64,000 bases of DNA from Cohaesibacter haloalkalitolerans (GTDB lineage Bacteria; Pseudomonadota; Alphaproteobacteria; Rhizobiales; Cohaesibacteraceae): assembly GCF_003574655.1 (NCBI RefSeq), contig NZ_QNUM01000003.1, positions 496,001 through 560,000 of the forward strand, written 5' to 3'. Below are positions 10,792 to 19,092 of the stretch, one piece after another. Numbering within the stretch: the stretch's first letter is position 1; every line of letters begins with the position of its first letter. The position numbers and the translations under genes were made by a program. The notes beneath the pieces are model-generated. The model ran no database searches and was not told the origin of the DNA. It worked only from the letters and a program-made list of their open reading frames with translations.

Positions 10792-11136
10792 ATGGCAAAA
10801 AAGCAAATTGTCAAACAGATCAACCATGACGACGCAAAGGCGCTACTGGACAAGGGTGCCATTCTGATTGATGTGCGTGAAAAGATGGAACTGGTGATGA
10901 AGGAAGTGCCTTCGGCGCTTCACTATCCCCTGTCGTCCCTCGGCAAACCAATCGACACCAATGGCGCTCCGGCCGCCATATTCTTCTGTGCCTCCGGTGC
11001 CCGCACCAACGGCTACGCCATGCAGCTGGCCCAATGCGTCAACTGTGACGCCTATATGCTGATTGGCGGCATTCACGCCCTGTCTCGCATGGGGGTCCCC
11101 ACAAAGGGTGGCCTGTCGAAGCTCTTCGGTCGTTGA
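10792..11136 (+). CDS. Rhodanese-domain sulfurtransferase
   Basis: A 114-residue single-domain rhodanese. ILIDVREKMEL is the usual CH2A strand and FFCASGART carries the catalytic cysteine (Cys66) in a loop that would bear the persulfide. It probably transfers sulfane sulfur to thiols and so handles the same species the upstream regulator detects. ATG 10792 has GAAGGAAAG before it; an in-frame ATG at 10747 overlaps the regulator's stop codon (ATGA) and would add 15 residues. A terminator follows. Confidence 0.88.
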   Translation: MAKKQIVKQINHDDAKALLDKGAILIDVREKMELVMKEVPSALHYPLSSLGKPIDTNGAPAAIFFCASGARTNGYAMQLAQCVNCDAYMLIGGIHALSRMGVPTKGGLSKLFGR

Positions 11137-11162
11137 TCAACCTCTGACATGAACAAGGCTCA

Positions 11163-11193
11163 AAGCCGTCGCCTCAAAAGCGGCGGCTTTTTT
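11163..11193 (+). terminator. Rho-independent terminator after rhodanese
   Basis: AAGCCGTCGC pairs imperfectly with GCGGCGGCTT across a short A-rich loop, followed by six T residues, about 25 nt after the stop codon. Confidence 0.75.
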
Positions 11194-11305
11194 CATTTCC
11201 ACCTGCCGCTGTCCGTTGGTTACGTCGGAAGGATCGGGAGGAACGGGCTTCAGAAACCCATCACCGGGTTGCCCGAGTCAAGGAGCCGGGATCATTTCAC
11301 AAAAC

Positions 11306-11341
11306 CATGTCCTGAAAATGAAACATGTCCTGAAAATGAAA
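11306..11341. repeat. Exact 18-bp tandem duplication
   Basis: The unit CATGTCCTGAAAATGAAA occurs twice head to tail without a mismatch (11306-11323 and 11324-11341), directly before a bidirectional terminator. It is not part of any supported gene. Confidence 0.85.
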
Positions 11342-11372
11342 AAAGCGTGGGTTCGGCCCACGCTCTTTTTTC
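11340..11372. terminator. Bidirectional rho-independent terminator
   Basis: AGCGTGGG pairs with CCCACGCT around a TTCGG loop, with an A run on the left and a T run on the right. It can end the minus-strand small gene at 11412 and any plus-strand read-through. Confidence 0.85.
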
Positions 11373-11411
11373 GGATTCTCCGCACATCATCTTCTTGATT
11401 ATTTTGTGCGC

Positions 11412-11537
11412 TTAACCAGCAGCAACTGCTACCGTATCAAATGCTCCGAAGAAATACACAATGGCAAGAATGGCACCAAGGGCCAAAACTGCTTTCATTG
11501 TAACGCCCCAACAAGAAACGTTGACTTCGTTGTCCAT
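11412..11537 (-). CDS. 41-residue single-span membrane peptide, unknown function
   Basis: The minus-strand frame starts at ATG 11537 with GAGG five to six nt upstream and encodes 41 residues. The N-terminal MDNEVNVSCWGVT is followed by a hydrophobic helix (MKAVLALGAILAIVYFFGAF, residues 14-33) and DTVAVAAG. A start at Met14 would leave a 28-residue helix only, with a poorer ribosome site. A strong terminator lies 40 nt downstream, which supports a transcribed unit. I do not recognise a family; it may be a small membrane regulator or a toxin-like peptide, and neither is shown. Confidence 0.55.
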   Translation of the reverse strand: MDNEVNVSCWGVTMKAVLALGAILAIVYFFGAFDTVAVAAG

Positions 11538-11809
11538 GTAACCTCAGCTATCACGTGACTCTATGATACCGCACACTCATCAGTAGAGTGCGGAGGACCT
11601 CTTGTTAACGTCTCGGCAAGATTTTGGCAACTATTAAGGCATGCGCAGGATGCAGGGCTGCCGAGAGGAACCGAAAATCACATATATTTCATAAACATAA
11701 GCGTTAAGAAATTTGTGCGTAATATGGCAAATCCGTGTTCCCTTCGCCTTCAAGATATCGGAATATCTGTAAAATTGGAAAAATCGACACAATTTCAAGG
11801 AAAGCATCC

Positions 11810-12496
11810 ATGATTCCCTTTTCCAACCTGGATATCATTGCGCTTGGCTGGTATCTGCTGACCTGGTTCGGCTTCACCTATATTGTCGATTATTCCCCGC
11901 TCAAGAAACACAATATATCCGTCTCGATGAGCGAACACAGACGCCGCTGGATGCGGTCGCTGTCAAAGCGGGAATTCCGCATGATTGATACCGGCATCAT
12001 CAACGGCCTGCAGAATGGCACGGCCTTCTTTGCTTCCACCTCGCTGCTGGCCATTGGCGCCGGTTTCGCCATGCTCACGGCAACCGATACCGCCATGAAA
12101 GTAGCCGGTGACCTTGCCCTGCCCGTCGATACTTCACCAAAGCTTTGGGAAATCAAGGCGCTGTTGCTCACCGCCATCTATGTCTACGCCTTTTTCAAGT
12201 TCGGCTGGGCCTACAGGCTGTTCAACTATACCTCCATTCTTATTGGCGCCTTCCCCTATCCCGGAGAAGTCTCTGAGCAGGAACTCGAACATGCCATCGA
12301 GCAGGCCGCAGAAATGAACACTCTCGCCGGACATCACTTCACGCTCGGCCTGCGCGGCTTCTTCTTCTCTGCTCCCGTGTTCGGCTGGTTTGTCCACCCC
12401 GTGCTGATGATTGCCGGGGCAACGCTGGTTGCCTTCGTACTGGCCAGACGCCAGTTCTTCTCGCGCTCGCAGATCATTGCAAAAAACAATATCTAG
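11810..12496 (+). CDS. DUF599 family membrane protein
   Basis: A 228-residue integral membrane protein with about four helices: 8-25, 85-105, 120-140 and 190-220. The segment RRRWMRSLSKREFRMIDTGIINGLQNGTAFFASTS and the late motif HFTLGLRGFFFSAPVFGWFVHP are the conserved blocks of DUF599, a family of unknown function common in proteobacteria. ATG 11810 has AAGGAAAG before it, so the 25 codons of open frame upstream are left out. It stands alone between larger intergenic gaps. Confidence 0.88.
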   Translation: MIPFSNLDIIALGWYLLTWFGFTYIVDYSPLKKHNISVSMSEHRRRWMRSLSKREFRMIDTGIINGLQNGTAFFASTSLLAIGAGFAMLTATDTAMKVAGDLALPVDTSPKLWEIKALLLTAIYVYAFFKFGWAYRLFNYTSILIGAFPYPGEVSEQELEHAIEQAAEMNTLAGHHFTLGLRGFFFSAPVFGWFVHPVLMIAGATLVAFVLARRQFFSRSQIIAKNNI

Positions 12497-12670
12497 CGCC
12501 GATCACAGACCTTGCCGACAAGGCTCGCCAAACTTTCGACATGGCCGGAGTGTCGGAGGCAGAGCGCCGGAAAATCCGGGACAATCATAGCAAAACAGTT
12601 GCATGCTGCAAGCAATTGAGCGAAAGGGAGAAAGCTTTCCCTTTATGCAAACCATGAACTGACTCTGCCG

Positions 12671-13582
12671 ATGGCGAACCACACGATCCGCAAACCGACA
12701 CCGCTCGATCTGTCCCTGCTGCTCTTTCTGACGCTGGTCTGGGCCTCGTCTTTCATCGCCATCAAGGTTGCTGTGCCGGAAACCGGGCCTGTCTGGCTGG
12801 CAGCAACGCGCGTCGGCATCGGCTTTCTGGTTCTTCTGCCGTGGACGCTCTACAAGGGCCTCGTCATGCCGGGCTCGATCAAGAGCTGGCTCAACCTGAT
12901 TGTCATTTCCCTGCTGAACGTCTCGGTGCCCTTCATGCTGATTTCGTGGGCGGAGCTGACCATCAGCGCAGGCATCACCTCGCTGCTTCTGGGCACAGGG
13001 CCGCTGTTGTCCCTGATCTTCAGCCACCTGACCACCCACGACGACAAGTTCAACCGGTTCAAACTCGTCGGTATCGCCTTCGGCTTCTCCGGCATTGTGC
13101 TGGTGGTTGGCAACGAGGCCCTGCAATCGGTTGGCACGGGTTCGGTCATCGCGATGGCCGCCGTGCTCGGCGCTTCGGTCTGCTACGCCATCTCGGGCGC
13201 CATGATCCGTCAGGTCAAGGACATCCCGCCAGCCCGTCTGGCGACGGTCATTCTGGGCTTTTCATCCGTCGAACTGATCGGCATCGGGCTCCTCGACGGG
13301 ATTCCAGATGTTGCTGCCATATCCGGCAAGGCATGGGGCAGCCTGCTGTTCCTCGGCCTGTTGCCGACCGGCCTTGCGACGATCCTGCGCTATCGCCTGA
13401 TCTGGGCCATTGGCGCCAGCTTCTTCTCGCTGGGAATGAATCTCATCCCCGTCTTCGGCGTCATACTGGGAGCTTTGCTGCTCTCCGAACAGGTCGCAGC
13501 AACAACATGGGCAGCGCTTGTGTTGATCCTCGCAGGCCTCATGATCGCCCGCACCCATCCAAAGGACCGGCCCGAAAAATAG
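12671..13582 (+). CDS. EamA/DMT-superfamily exporter
   Basis: A 303-residue protein with about ten hydrophobic helices in two EamA repeats. The first begins LLLFLTLVWASSFIAIKVAV and the second about residue 155 (VIAMAAVLGASVCYAISGAMI). Late in the second repeat FFSLGMNLIPVFGVILGALLLSE carries the typical proline-containing helix. Family members export amino acids, purines or other metabolites; the substrate here cannot be told. It runs alone and converges with the small secreted protein gene. Confidence 0.9.
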   Translation: MANHTIRKPTPLDLSLLLFLTLVWASSFIAIKVAVPETGPVWLAATRVGIGFLVLLPWTLYKGLVMPGSIKSWLNLIVISLLNVSVPFMLISWAELTISAGITSLLLGTGPLLSLIFSHLTTHDDKFNRFKLVGIAFGFSGIVLVVGNEALQSVGTGSVIAMAAVLGASVCYAISGAMIRQVKDIPPARLATVILGFSSVELIGIGLLDGIPDVAAISGKAWGSLLFLGLLPTGLATILRYRLIWAIGASFFSLGMNLIPVFGVILGALLLSEQVAATTWAALVLILAGLMIARTHPKDRPEK

Positions 13583-13658
13583 CAATGGCTGCCGAGGTAT
13601 CCCCGGCAAGTTGGTCTCATTCGTCTGGCTCAATTCACATAGGACTTTACAGGGGACT

Positions 13659-14012
13659 TCACATGAGATCAAGAAATTTGGCGTCGACAAAGCCGACCTT
13701 GCCATCAACCTGAACCTCGCAGACGCGGCTCTGCAACATCTTGCGCCGTTGGGAGAGCGAGCCATAGGCCCAGTCCCGGAAGCTGAATTCATTCCGGCAC
13801 CAGCGCATCATCACCCCTTCCGTGCCCTTGGCAAGAGGAAACTTGCGCGCCGAGGCTTCCTCGGGCGCGGCCCGCAGATAGGTGTCCGTCATCACGACAT
13901 AGAGTGTGTCATAGGGACTTTGCGCACCCTTGCCCGCATCGGCAACAGACGGCAGCGCAAGACTGCCCATCATCAGCAGTGTCGCAGCAAGCGCCTTTCT
14001 GGTCGAAATCAT
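13659..14012 (-). CDS. Small secreted protein with SH3-like character
   Basis: A 117-residue protein with a clear signal peptide (MISTRKALAATLLMMGSLAL, cleavage after VADA near residue 26). The mature part begins YDTLYVVMTDTYLRAAPEE, which resembles the start of a bacterial SH3 domain, and ends GKVGFVDAKFLDLM, like the last SH3 strand. Two cysteines (in WCRNEF and RVCEVQ) could form a disulfide. ATG 14012 has AAGGGAAGAG upstream. Probably periplasmic; role unknown. Confidence 0.7.
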   Translation of the reverse strand: MISTRKALAATLLMMGSLALPSVADAGKGAQSPYDTLYVVMTDTYLRAAPEEASARKFPLAKGTEGVMMRWCRNEFSFRDWAYGSLSQRRKMLQSRVCEVQVDGKVGFVDAKFLDLM

Positions 14013-14161
14013 GTCTCTTCCCTTCTTGTATCTTCCTATTTCTTCCTGTGCCATTTGGCATCCCCCAATGTGGCAACAGTATGAGACGCACGAGGCAATG
14101 GGCAGGCATCCGACAGAAAAACGCCCCCTATATGTGAGCAGGTCCACCTTGACCCAATGGC

Positions 14162-14590
14162 TCAGGAATCCAGCGGATCGTTAGGCCAGATCCCCGCTGT
14201 TGCCAGTTCCACCACATTGTCAAAGGGATCGCGAAAATAGAGGCTGGTCCCACCCAAGGGCCAGTTGACCCGGCTCTCAAGGGCAACACCCGCCGCCGCA
14301 AGCCGCTCGCTCCACGGCTCCAGATCATGCCTGTCGATGCGAAAGGCAAAATGGGCCGGCCCGATCGAATGATGCCCCGGGACCCGCTGGCCGTTGATCT
14401 CGGCGTCAGCATCACACGCGCCGCGCAGACAGACAATCAACACCTGACCGGGCGCCACATCATAGGCATGGATGCGGTCTCCCTCGACCATGCGGGAAAG
14501 GCCAAGCAATCCATGGTAGAAGGCATGGGCCCTTTCCAGATCATCCACATAGACCGGGGTTTCCAGAATCGCCTTGATCTTCGGAGCCAT
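14162..14590 (-). CDS. VOC (glyoxalase/dioxygenase-fold) family protein
   Basis: A 142-residue protein with two beta-alpha-beta-beta-beta repeats. The first opens ILETPVYVDDLERAHAFYHGLLGL, the family hallmark, and the second contains HFAFRID and SLYFRDPFDNVVELATA. Candidate metal ligands are His in PAHFAFRI and Glu in NVVELAT. Members include glyoxalases, bleomycin and fosfomycin resistance proteins and ring-cleaving dioxygenases, and no substrate can be assigned. ATG 14590 has GGGAGGAAG upstream. Confidence 0.88.
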   Translation of the reverse strand: MAPKIKAILETPVYVDDLERAHAFYHGLLGLSRMVEGDRIHAYDVAPGQVLIVCLRGACDADAEINGQRVPGHHSIGPAHFAFRIDRHDLEPWSERLAAAGVALESRVNWPLGGTSLYFRDPFDNVVELATAGIWPNDPLDS

Positions 14591-14670
14591 GGCTTCCTCC
14601 CTGTTGTTGATCACCGCGTATCGGAGCACCGCTTGCGCCTTGTCGCAGCGCGCCCAATAGCAAATCCCGC

Positions 14671-16077
14671 CTAAAGCAGGCCAAACCACCAGCCAGCAAG
14701 CCCGAGAAAGGCGAAAAAGCCGACGACATCAGTAACCGTGGTGATGAAGACCGACGACGCCACCGCCGGGTCGATGCCCGCCTTCTGAAGACCGACAGGA
14801 ATGAGAATGCCCGACAGCCCGGCAAAGAACAGATTGATCACCAGCGCTGCCCCCATGACGAAGCCAAGCTGCAGGTTGGTGAACCAGAGCGCAGCGATGG
14901 CACCCAGAATGATGGCGAAAGAAATGCCATTGACGATTGCCACGAAAATCTCACGCGAGACCACGCGCAACATGTTGAATTTGTCGAGGTCTTGCGTTGC
15001 CAGCGCGCGCACCGCCACGGTCATCGTCTGGGTGGCCGCGTTGCCCCCCATAGACGCCACGATAGGCATCAGCACAGCCAGTGCCACCATCTGCTCGATT
15101 GTGCCGTCAAACAGGGCGATCACCTGCGACGCGATCACGGCCGTTGCCAGATTGACGATCAGCCACGGCATGCGCGAGCGCACGGTGGCAATGACCGTAT
15201 CGGTGATTTCTTCGTCGCCGACACCACCGAGGCGCTTGATGTCTTCTGCGGCTTCTTCGTGGATAACGTCGACGACGTCGTCAATGGTGATCACGCCGAC
15301 CAGCCGCTCGCCATCATCGAGCACGGCAGTGGACAAAAGGTCATAGCGTTCAAACAGGCGCGAGACTTCTTCCTGATCCTGATCCGCCATCACATAATGG
15401 CGTTCCTCGTTCTGGATTTCCGAGATACGGGTCGGACGACGCGAGCGCAACAGCGTATCGAGCGAAACAGTGCCGAGCAGACGGTGGCCGGGATCAATCA
15501 CAAAGATCTGATAGAAGGAATCGGGCAGATCGGTGGTTTCACGCAGATAGTCGATCGTCTGCCCAACCGTCCAGAAGGGGGCGACGGCAATGAAATCCGT
15601 CTGCATCAGACGACCAGCCGAATCCTCCGGATAATCAAGGGAGCGTTTGATTTGCAAGCGGTCGATTGCTGGCAAGGCCGCGAGAATTTCCGCCTGATCC
15701 TCTTCTTCCAGGTCCTCCAGAATGACGACGGCGTCATCCGAATCCAGCTCACTGATACCTTCGGCGACCAGTTCGTTGGGCAGCGATTCGACGATCTTGG
15801 AACGCAGGGAGTCATCGAGCTCGACCAGCGCGGTATAGTCGAAGGCATCGCCGAGCAGTTCGATAAAGGAGGAATGGTCGCGTGGATTGAGGGCCTCGAT
15901 GATGTCACCAAGGTCGGCCTCGTGCAAATCCTGCGTCAGACTGACGAGAAGATCCCGGTTCTCCTCCTCGATCGCGGTTTCGATGAGCTCAACCAGATCC
16001 TGGGAGATCATCCCGCTGTCATCGCGCACCTGATCCAGTACAGAGGCGCCATCCTGATTCATTTCGTCGAACTGCAC
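14671..16077 (-). CDS. mgtE: MgtE-family magnesium transporter
   Basis: A homodimeric Mg2+ channel of about 468 residues. The acidic N domain of superhelical repeats (about 30-150) holds the magnesium-sensing acidic residues. Two CBS domains follow (about 150-290, ending RLVGVITIDDVVDVIHEEAAEDI), then five transmembrane helices (about 310-468) including ALAVLMPIVASMGGNAATQTM, where the family's pore residues lie. The GTG at 16077 is preceded by AGAGAGGG at ideal distance; an upstream TTG is in frame but less likely. The gene stands alone after a 260-bp gap. No Mg2+ riboswitch was recognised in that gap. Confidence 0.95.
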   Translation of the reverse strand: MQFDEMNQDGASVLDQVRDDSGMISQDLVELIETAIEEENRDLLVSLTQDLHEADLGDIIEALNPRDHSSFIELLGDAFDYTALVELDDSLRSKIVESLPNELVAEGISELDSDDAVVILEDLEEEDQAEILAALPAIDRLQIKRSLDYPEDSAGRLMQTDFIAVAPFWTVGQTIDYLRETTDLPDSFYQIFVIDPGHRLLGTVSLDTLLRSRRPTRISEIQNEERHYVMADQDQEEVSRLFERYDLLSTAVLDDGERLVGVITIDDVVDVIHEEAAEDIKRLGGVGDEEITDTVIATVRSRMPWLIVNLATAVIASQVIALFDGTIEQMVALAVLMPIVASMGGNAATQTMTVAVRALATQDLDKFNMLRVVSREIFVAIVNGISFAIILGAIAALWFTNLQLGFVMGAALVINLFFAGLSGILIPVGLQKAGIDPAVASSVFITTVTDVVGFFAFLGLAGWWFGLL

Positions 16078-16338
16078 CTGACACCCTCTCTTAAGCAAAC
16101 CATACGCGATTAAGGCATGTACCTTGCCCTGTTCTGCCGCAAAGCACCCGGAGTCTTCAACCCCTGTTTCAGTTCAAACACGGATTTTCTGAATAACAAA
16201 ATATATATGTATGTCAAACGCATAAAAGGCACGAAAGGCTCATCTGGAAATATTATACTTTCCTACTAGATTGCAACTTTCGCATGATATCCCGCTCGAA
16301 TTGAGGCCATCTGCAAGCAATTGGGAAGGTCTTCAGAC

Positions 16339-17001
16339 TCAGAACGCCTGCCCGGCCCGGCTTTTGCGCCACAGCGCAATGGCCTCCGTCGAGGATCGAT
16401 AAACGGCCTTGCCGATCGCCTCGCCCAGCGCTGTGTGCAGACCGGAATAGCATACGTCGCCATGCGGAGCCGCTACAGCAACGCAATCGGTGCCAGTGCC
16501 GGTTGCCCGTCCGGTCTGGATTGCGATCTGAGCATCAAGAACCGCCGTCGTGCGTGCCTCCGTGGCAATCGACATTGCTTCAAACAGCGCCCATTCCGTG
16601 AGCCCCTGTTCGATGATGACCGCCAGATTGATGGTTCCCCATCCGTCCTTGCTCATGTCGACCCGAGTGCCGACCCGCTCTGCATTGGAAAGCCCCACCG
16701 TGACGATGGCCGTTGCCATGGTGCCCTCAACCTGTGCCTCTGCCACGCAATAGTTGCGGATATCGCAGGAGGTCAACATGGTGACCGCGTCGGTGCTGTT
16801 GCGCGCCTTTAGCTGGGCGCCGAGCCATTGATTCGGATCGACATCCAGCGGCAGATCCTGATTCTTCACCTCGCGCCAGAGAATCTGGTCACCCTGTACC
16901 AGACCCGGGCGGTTGACCGCCCAGCTGACAATCTGAACAGGCTCGCTCAGACGGACAGCAAGCCAGGGGGCATCGAGATCAATTGAGGCAATAAGGGGCA
17001 T
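16339..17001 (-). CDS. cbiZ: Adenosylcobinamide amidohydrolase CbiZ
   Basis: Cytosolic enzyme that cleaves the aminopropanol arm of adenosylcobinamide to adenosylcobyric acid, allowing salvaged corrinoids to re-enter B12 synthesis and be remodelled. The 220 residues carry the family blocks NSTDAVTMLTSCDIRNY, GLSNAERVG, GTINLAVIIEQGLTEWALFEA, TEARTTAVLDAQI and TGTGTDCVAVAAP. Its start is next to the tonB stop (TAGATG), making it the last gene of the B12 uptake operon, which fits its substrate. In bacteria cbiZ often occurs with corrinoid transport genes. Confidence 0.92.
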   Translation of the reverse strand: MPLIASIDLDAPWLAVRLSEPVQIVSWAVNRPGLVQGDQILWREVKNQDLPLDVDPNQWLGAQLKARNSTDAVTMLTSCDIRNYCVAEAQVEGTMATAIVTVGLSNAERVGTRVDMSKDGWGTINLAVIIEQGLTEWALFEAMSIATEARTTAVLDAQIAIQTGRATGTGTDCVAVAAPHGDVCYSGLHTALGEAIGKAVYRSSTEAIALWRKSRAGQAF

Positions 17002-18321
17002 CTATCTTGTGAATCTCACGGGCAGCGTCAGGGTGTGACGAGACCCTGAGAACTCTTCAGGCGGTTTGGGTGCCGGAGACGCACGCTTTGGCAATTGCCG
17101 GATTTCATCATCAAGAACCCGGTCCCCTGCGCTTTGAACGAGAGAGGCCTGCAAAACCCGTCCGGCACGATCGATCGTGATCCGTACCACGCCCGTGCCC
17201 TCGACGCCACGCATTTTGGCAGAGCGGGGATAACGCTTGTGCCGTTCGATCCAGCGTCGCAACTCGGTCGCGTAACTGACGCGCACGCCCTTCGAGCCGG
17301 CCCCGGCAGCACGATCAGACGTTCCACCATCCCCCCGGATGGCGGCCTTTTCCGACGAGCCTGTGCTGGCTGTGCGGCCAGCCTTGGCCGGTTTGACCGA
17401 AGCGGATACTGCGCCGCTCTTTCCGTCAGATGCTGATGCATTGGCCACCTGTTGTCTTTTTGCCACAGGAGCCGGTTTGACCTTCGGTCTTGGAGCCGAT
17501 ACGGGCAGCGAAGACAAGGTCCCCCCTTCTGCCAGCGTCAACGGCGGTGTCGGCTGGGGCTCCGGCTCCTGCTGGTCGGCAGCGTCCTTTTCGGCGGCGG
17601 CCTCTTCGACGGGTTTCGCTTCAGAGACGTTATCCTGTTTGACAGCAGCAGGCTCCACTATAGTACCCTCTGATGCCTCCGGCTTCGCGTCCTCTGGTGG
17701 CAGGACATCCGGACCGGGGGTCGGGTCGCTCAGCATCTCGGCTTCGGCGTTGGCCTCTTCAACCATCTGAGGCTCATTTTCCGCTGGCACCACGTCGGAC
17801 ATCACATCCGCCTGTGTAGCAACGGCATCAGGCTCGGGAGTCTCCTCAGCGGCAACGGGCGAAACTTCCGGAGCCGAAACAACATCAGCAGACGGAGGCG
17901 GCGTCTTGGCAAGCTGTTGCGGCTGTGGTTCAGAGACCGGCTCGGCCTCAACCGCAGTCTCAGGAACCACATCAGCCTCAGACGCTTCCTCGTTTTGCGG
18001 TGCAGGCTCCTCTGGCACAGAAACGGGCTCTGCCTCAGCAACCTCAGTGTCGTCCACGGGCGTTGCATCGGCTGCGCCATCCGTTTCCGCGGTCGTATCT
18101 GGCGTGACAGGATCGACATCGCCGGAAAGATTCTCCACGTCACCACCGACAAGCCCCTGCCCCATGTCCGGCATGATGCTGACCTGCATGTTGCCCATGA
18201 AGGCACCACCCAGATCATAGCGGGATTCACCTTCCAGATCGGCCCAATAGGCAAAGGCAATCGCCAGATGCAACAGCACCCCAACCCCGATGCCACACAG
18301 CCACAGAATGACCCGCTTCAT
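17002..18321 (-). CDS. tonB: TonB energy-transducing protein with acidic linker
   Basis: A 439-residue TonB: one N-terminal signal-anchor helix (about 2-22), a very long disordered linker (about 40-345), and a C-terminal TonB domain (about 350-439) containing ELRRWIERHKRYPRSAKMRG and GTGVVRITIDRAGRVLQA. The linker is dominated by Glu, Asp, Pro and Val, unlike the Lys-Pro/Glu-Pro rods of enterobacterial TonB. Start ATG overlaps the upstream exbD stop (ATGA) and has GGAGG before it. It would carry energy from ExbB/ExbD to the BtuB receptor of the same locus. Confidence 0.92.
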   Translation of the reverse strand: MKRVILWLCGIGVGVLLHLAIAFAYWADLEGESRYDLGGAFMGNMQVSIMPDMGQGLVGGDVENLSGDVDPVTPDTTAETDGAADATPVDDTEVAEAEPVSVPEEPAPQNEEASEADVVPETAVEAEPVSEPQPQQLAKTPPPSADVVSAPEVSPVAAEETPEPDAVATQADVMSDVVPAENEPQMVEEANAEAEMLSDPTPGPDVLPPEDAKPEASEGTIVEPAAVKQDNVSEAKPVEEAAAEKDAADQQEPEPQPTPPLTLAEGGTLSSLPVSAPRPKVKPAPVAKRQQVANASASDGKSGAVSASVKPAKAGRTASTGSSEKAAIRGDGGTSDRAAGAGSKGVRVSYATELRRWIERHKRYPRSAKMRGVEGTGVVRITIDRAGRVLQASLVQSAGDRVLDDEIRQLPKRASPAPKPPEEFSGSRHTLTLPVRFTR

Positions 18322-18713
18322 CGCTGGCGTACCTCCAGCTTGACGTTGCCCTTGCAATAGGGCCGGAAGATCTGCACCAACTCCAGAACCTGGGCAAAGT
18401 CAGCCCCGGCATCGGCGCGGATCACCAGATCACGGCTCTCCTCGTCGTCCTGCAAGGCCTGCTTGAGGGCAGCAAAGGCAGCCTCGCGCTCCAGCAGGGA
18501 ACGGAACTGCACGGCCCCCGTAGCATCGACGAACAGCGTCAGCGCTGCGCCTTTCTCCTGACTGGATTCACTCTGCGCCGCCTCGATATCGAGTTCCGGG
18601 CGCTCGGTTATGCGCCCCATCAACATAAGGAAAATCAGCAGCAGGAACACCACATTGATCATCGGCAATATGGTCTCGCCAAAGGCAGGGCGTTCAGGTT
18701 CATTGAAGATCAT
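18318..18713 (-). CDS. exbD: ExbD-family proton channel subunit (second of two)
   Basis: A 131-residue protein with one N-terminal helix (ILPMINVVFLLLIFLMLMG, about 15-33) and a periplasmic C domain. The charged residue needed for proton flow is replaced in the usual Asp position by Asn in PMINVVFLLL, whereas the paralogue next to it keeps SLIDVIFIL. This is a visible difference and suggests the two act as a pair with unequal roles. The start overlaps the end of the upstream exbD by 14 nt. Confidence 0.85.
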   Translation of the reverse strand: MIFNEPERPAFGETILPMINVVFLLLIFLMLMGRITERPELDIEAAQSESSQEKGAALTLFVDATGAVQFRSLLEREAAFAALKQALQDDEESRDLVIRADAGADFAQVLELVQIFRPYCKGNVKLEVRQR

Positions 18714-19092
18714 GACGCGCCTCCGGAACGAGTGAAACGGCCTCAACGCCCAGCGATTTCAACCGGTCGAGCGCATCGACGCCACGCTGGATGGGCACTG
18801 AGCGTTCCAGAAAGACGCTCACAGCCTGCCGGTTGGCAACAGCTTGCGCAAGCGCCTCGTCAACCGCCTGACCATCGCTGGCCACCAGTTGGCCGTCGGC
18901 CCTCAAAACCAGCCTCAGCGCACTGGCCTGCCCGGCGACACCACCCGGCCCCTTGACCAGATCGATCACTCGATATTGGCTGAAGGAAGAAACCAGCATG
19001 AAAAAGACAATCAGAATAAAGATCACATCGATAAGCGATGTGAGGCTCACTTTCGGTCGCCGCCGTCTCTCTTCTGAAAAGTCGAACGCCAT
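18700..19092 (-). CDS. exbD: ExbD-family proton channel subunit (first of two)
   Basis: A 130-residue protein with basic N terminus (ERRRRPKVSLTSL), one helix (IDVIFILIVFFMLVSSF, about 21-38) that includes the conserved proton-relaying Asp22, and a periplasmic domain ending SLVPEARHDLQ. The start overlaps the exbB stop as TGATG. With ExbB it forms the inner-membrane motor that powers TonB. Confidence 0.9.
   Translation of the reverse strand: MAFDFSEERRRRPKVSLTSLIDVIFILIVFFMLVSSFSQYRVIDLVKGPGGVAGQASALRLVLRADGQLVASDGQAVDEALAQAVANRQAVSVFLERSVPIQRGVDALDRLKSLGVEAVSLVPEARHDLQ

Noticed and set aside
16199-16338. Possible Mg2+ riboswitch or leader peptide upstream of mgtE
   Set aside because: I could not recognise an M-box core or a proline-rich leader frame in the 260-bp gap, which is simply AT-rich.
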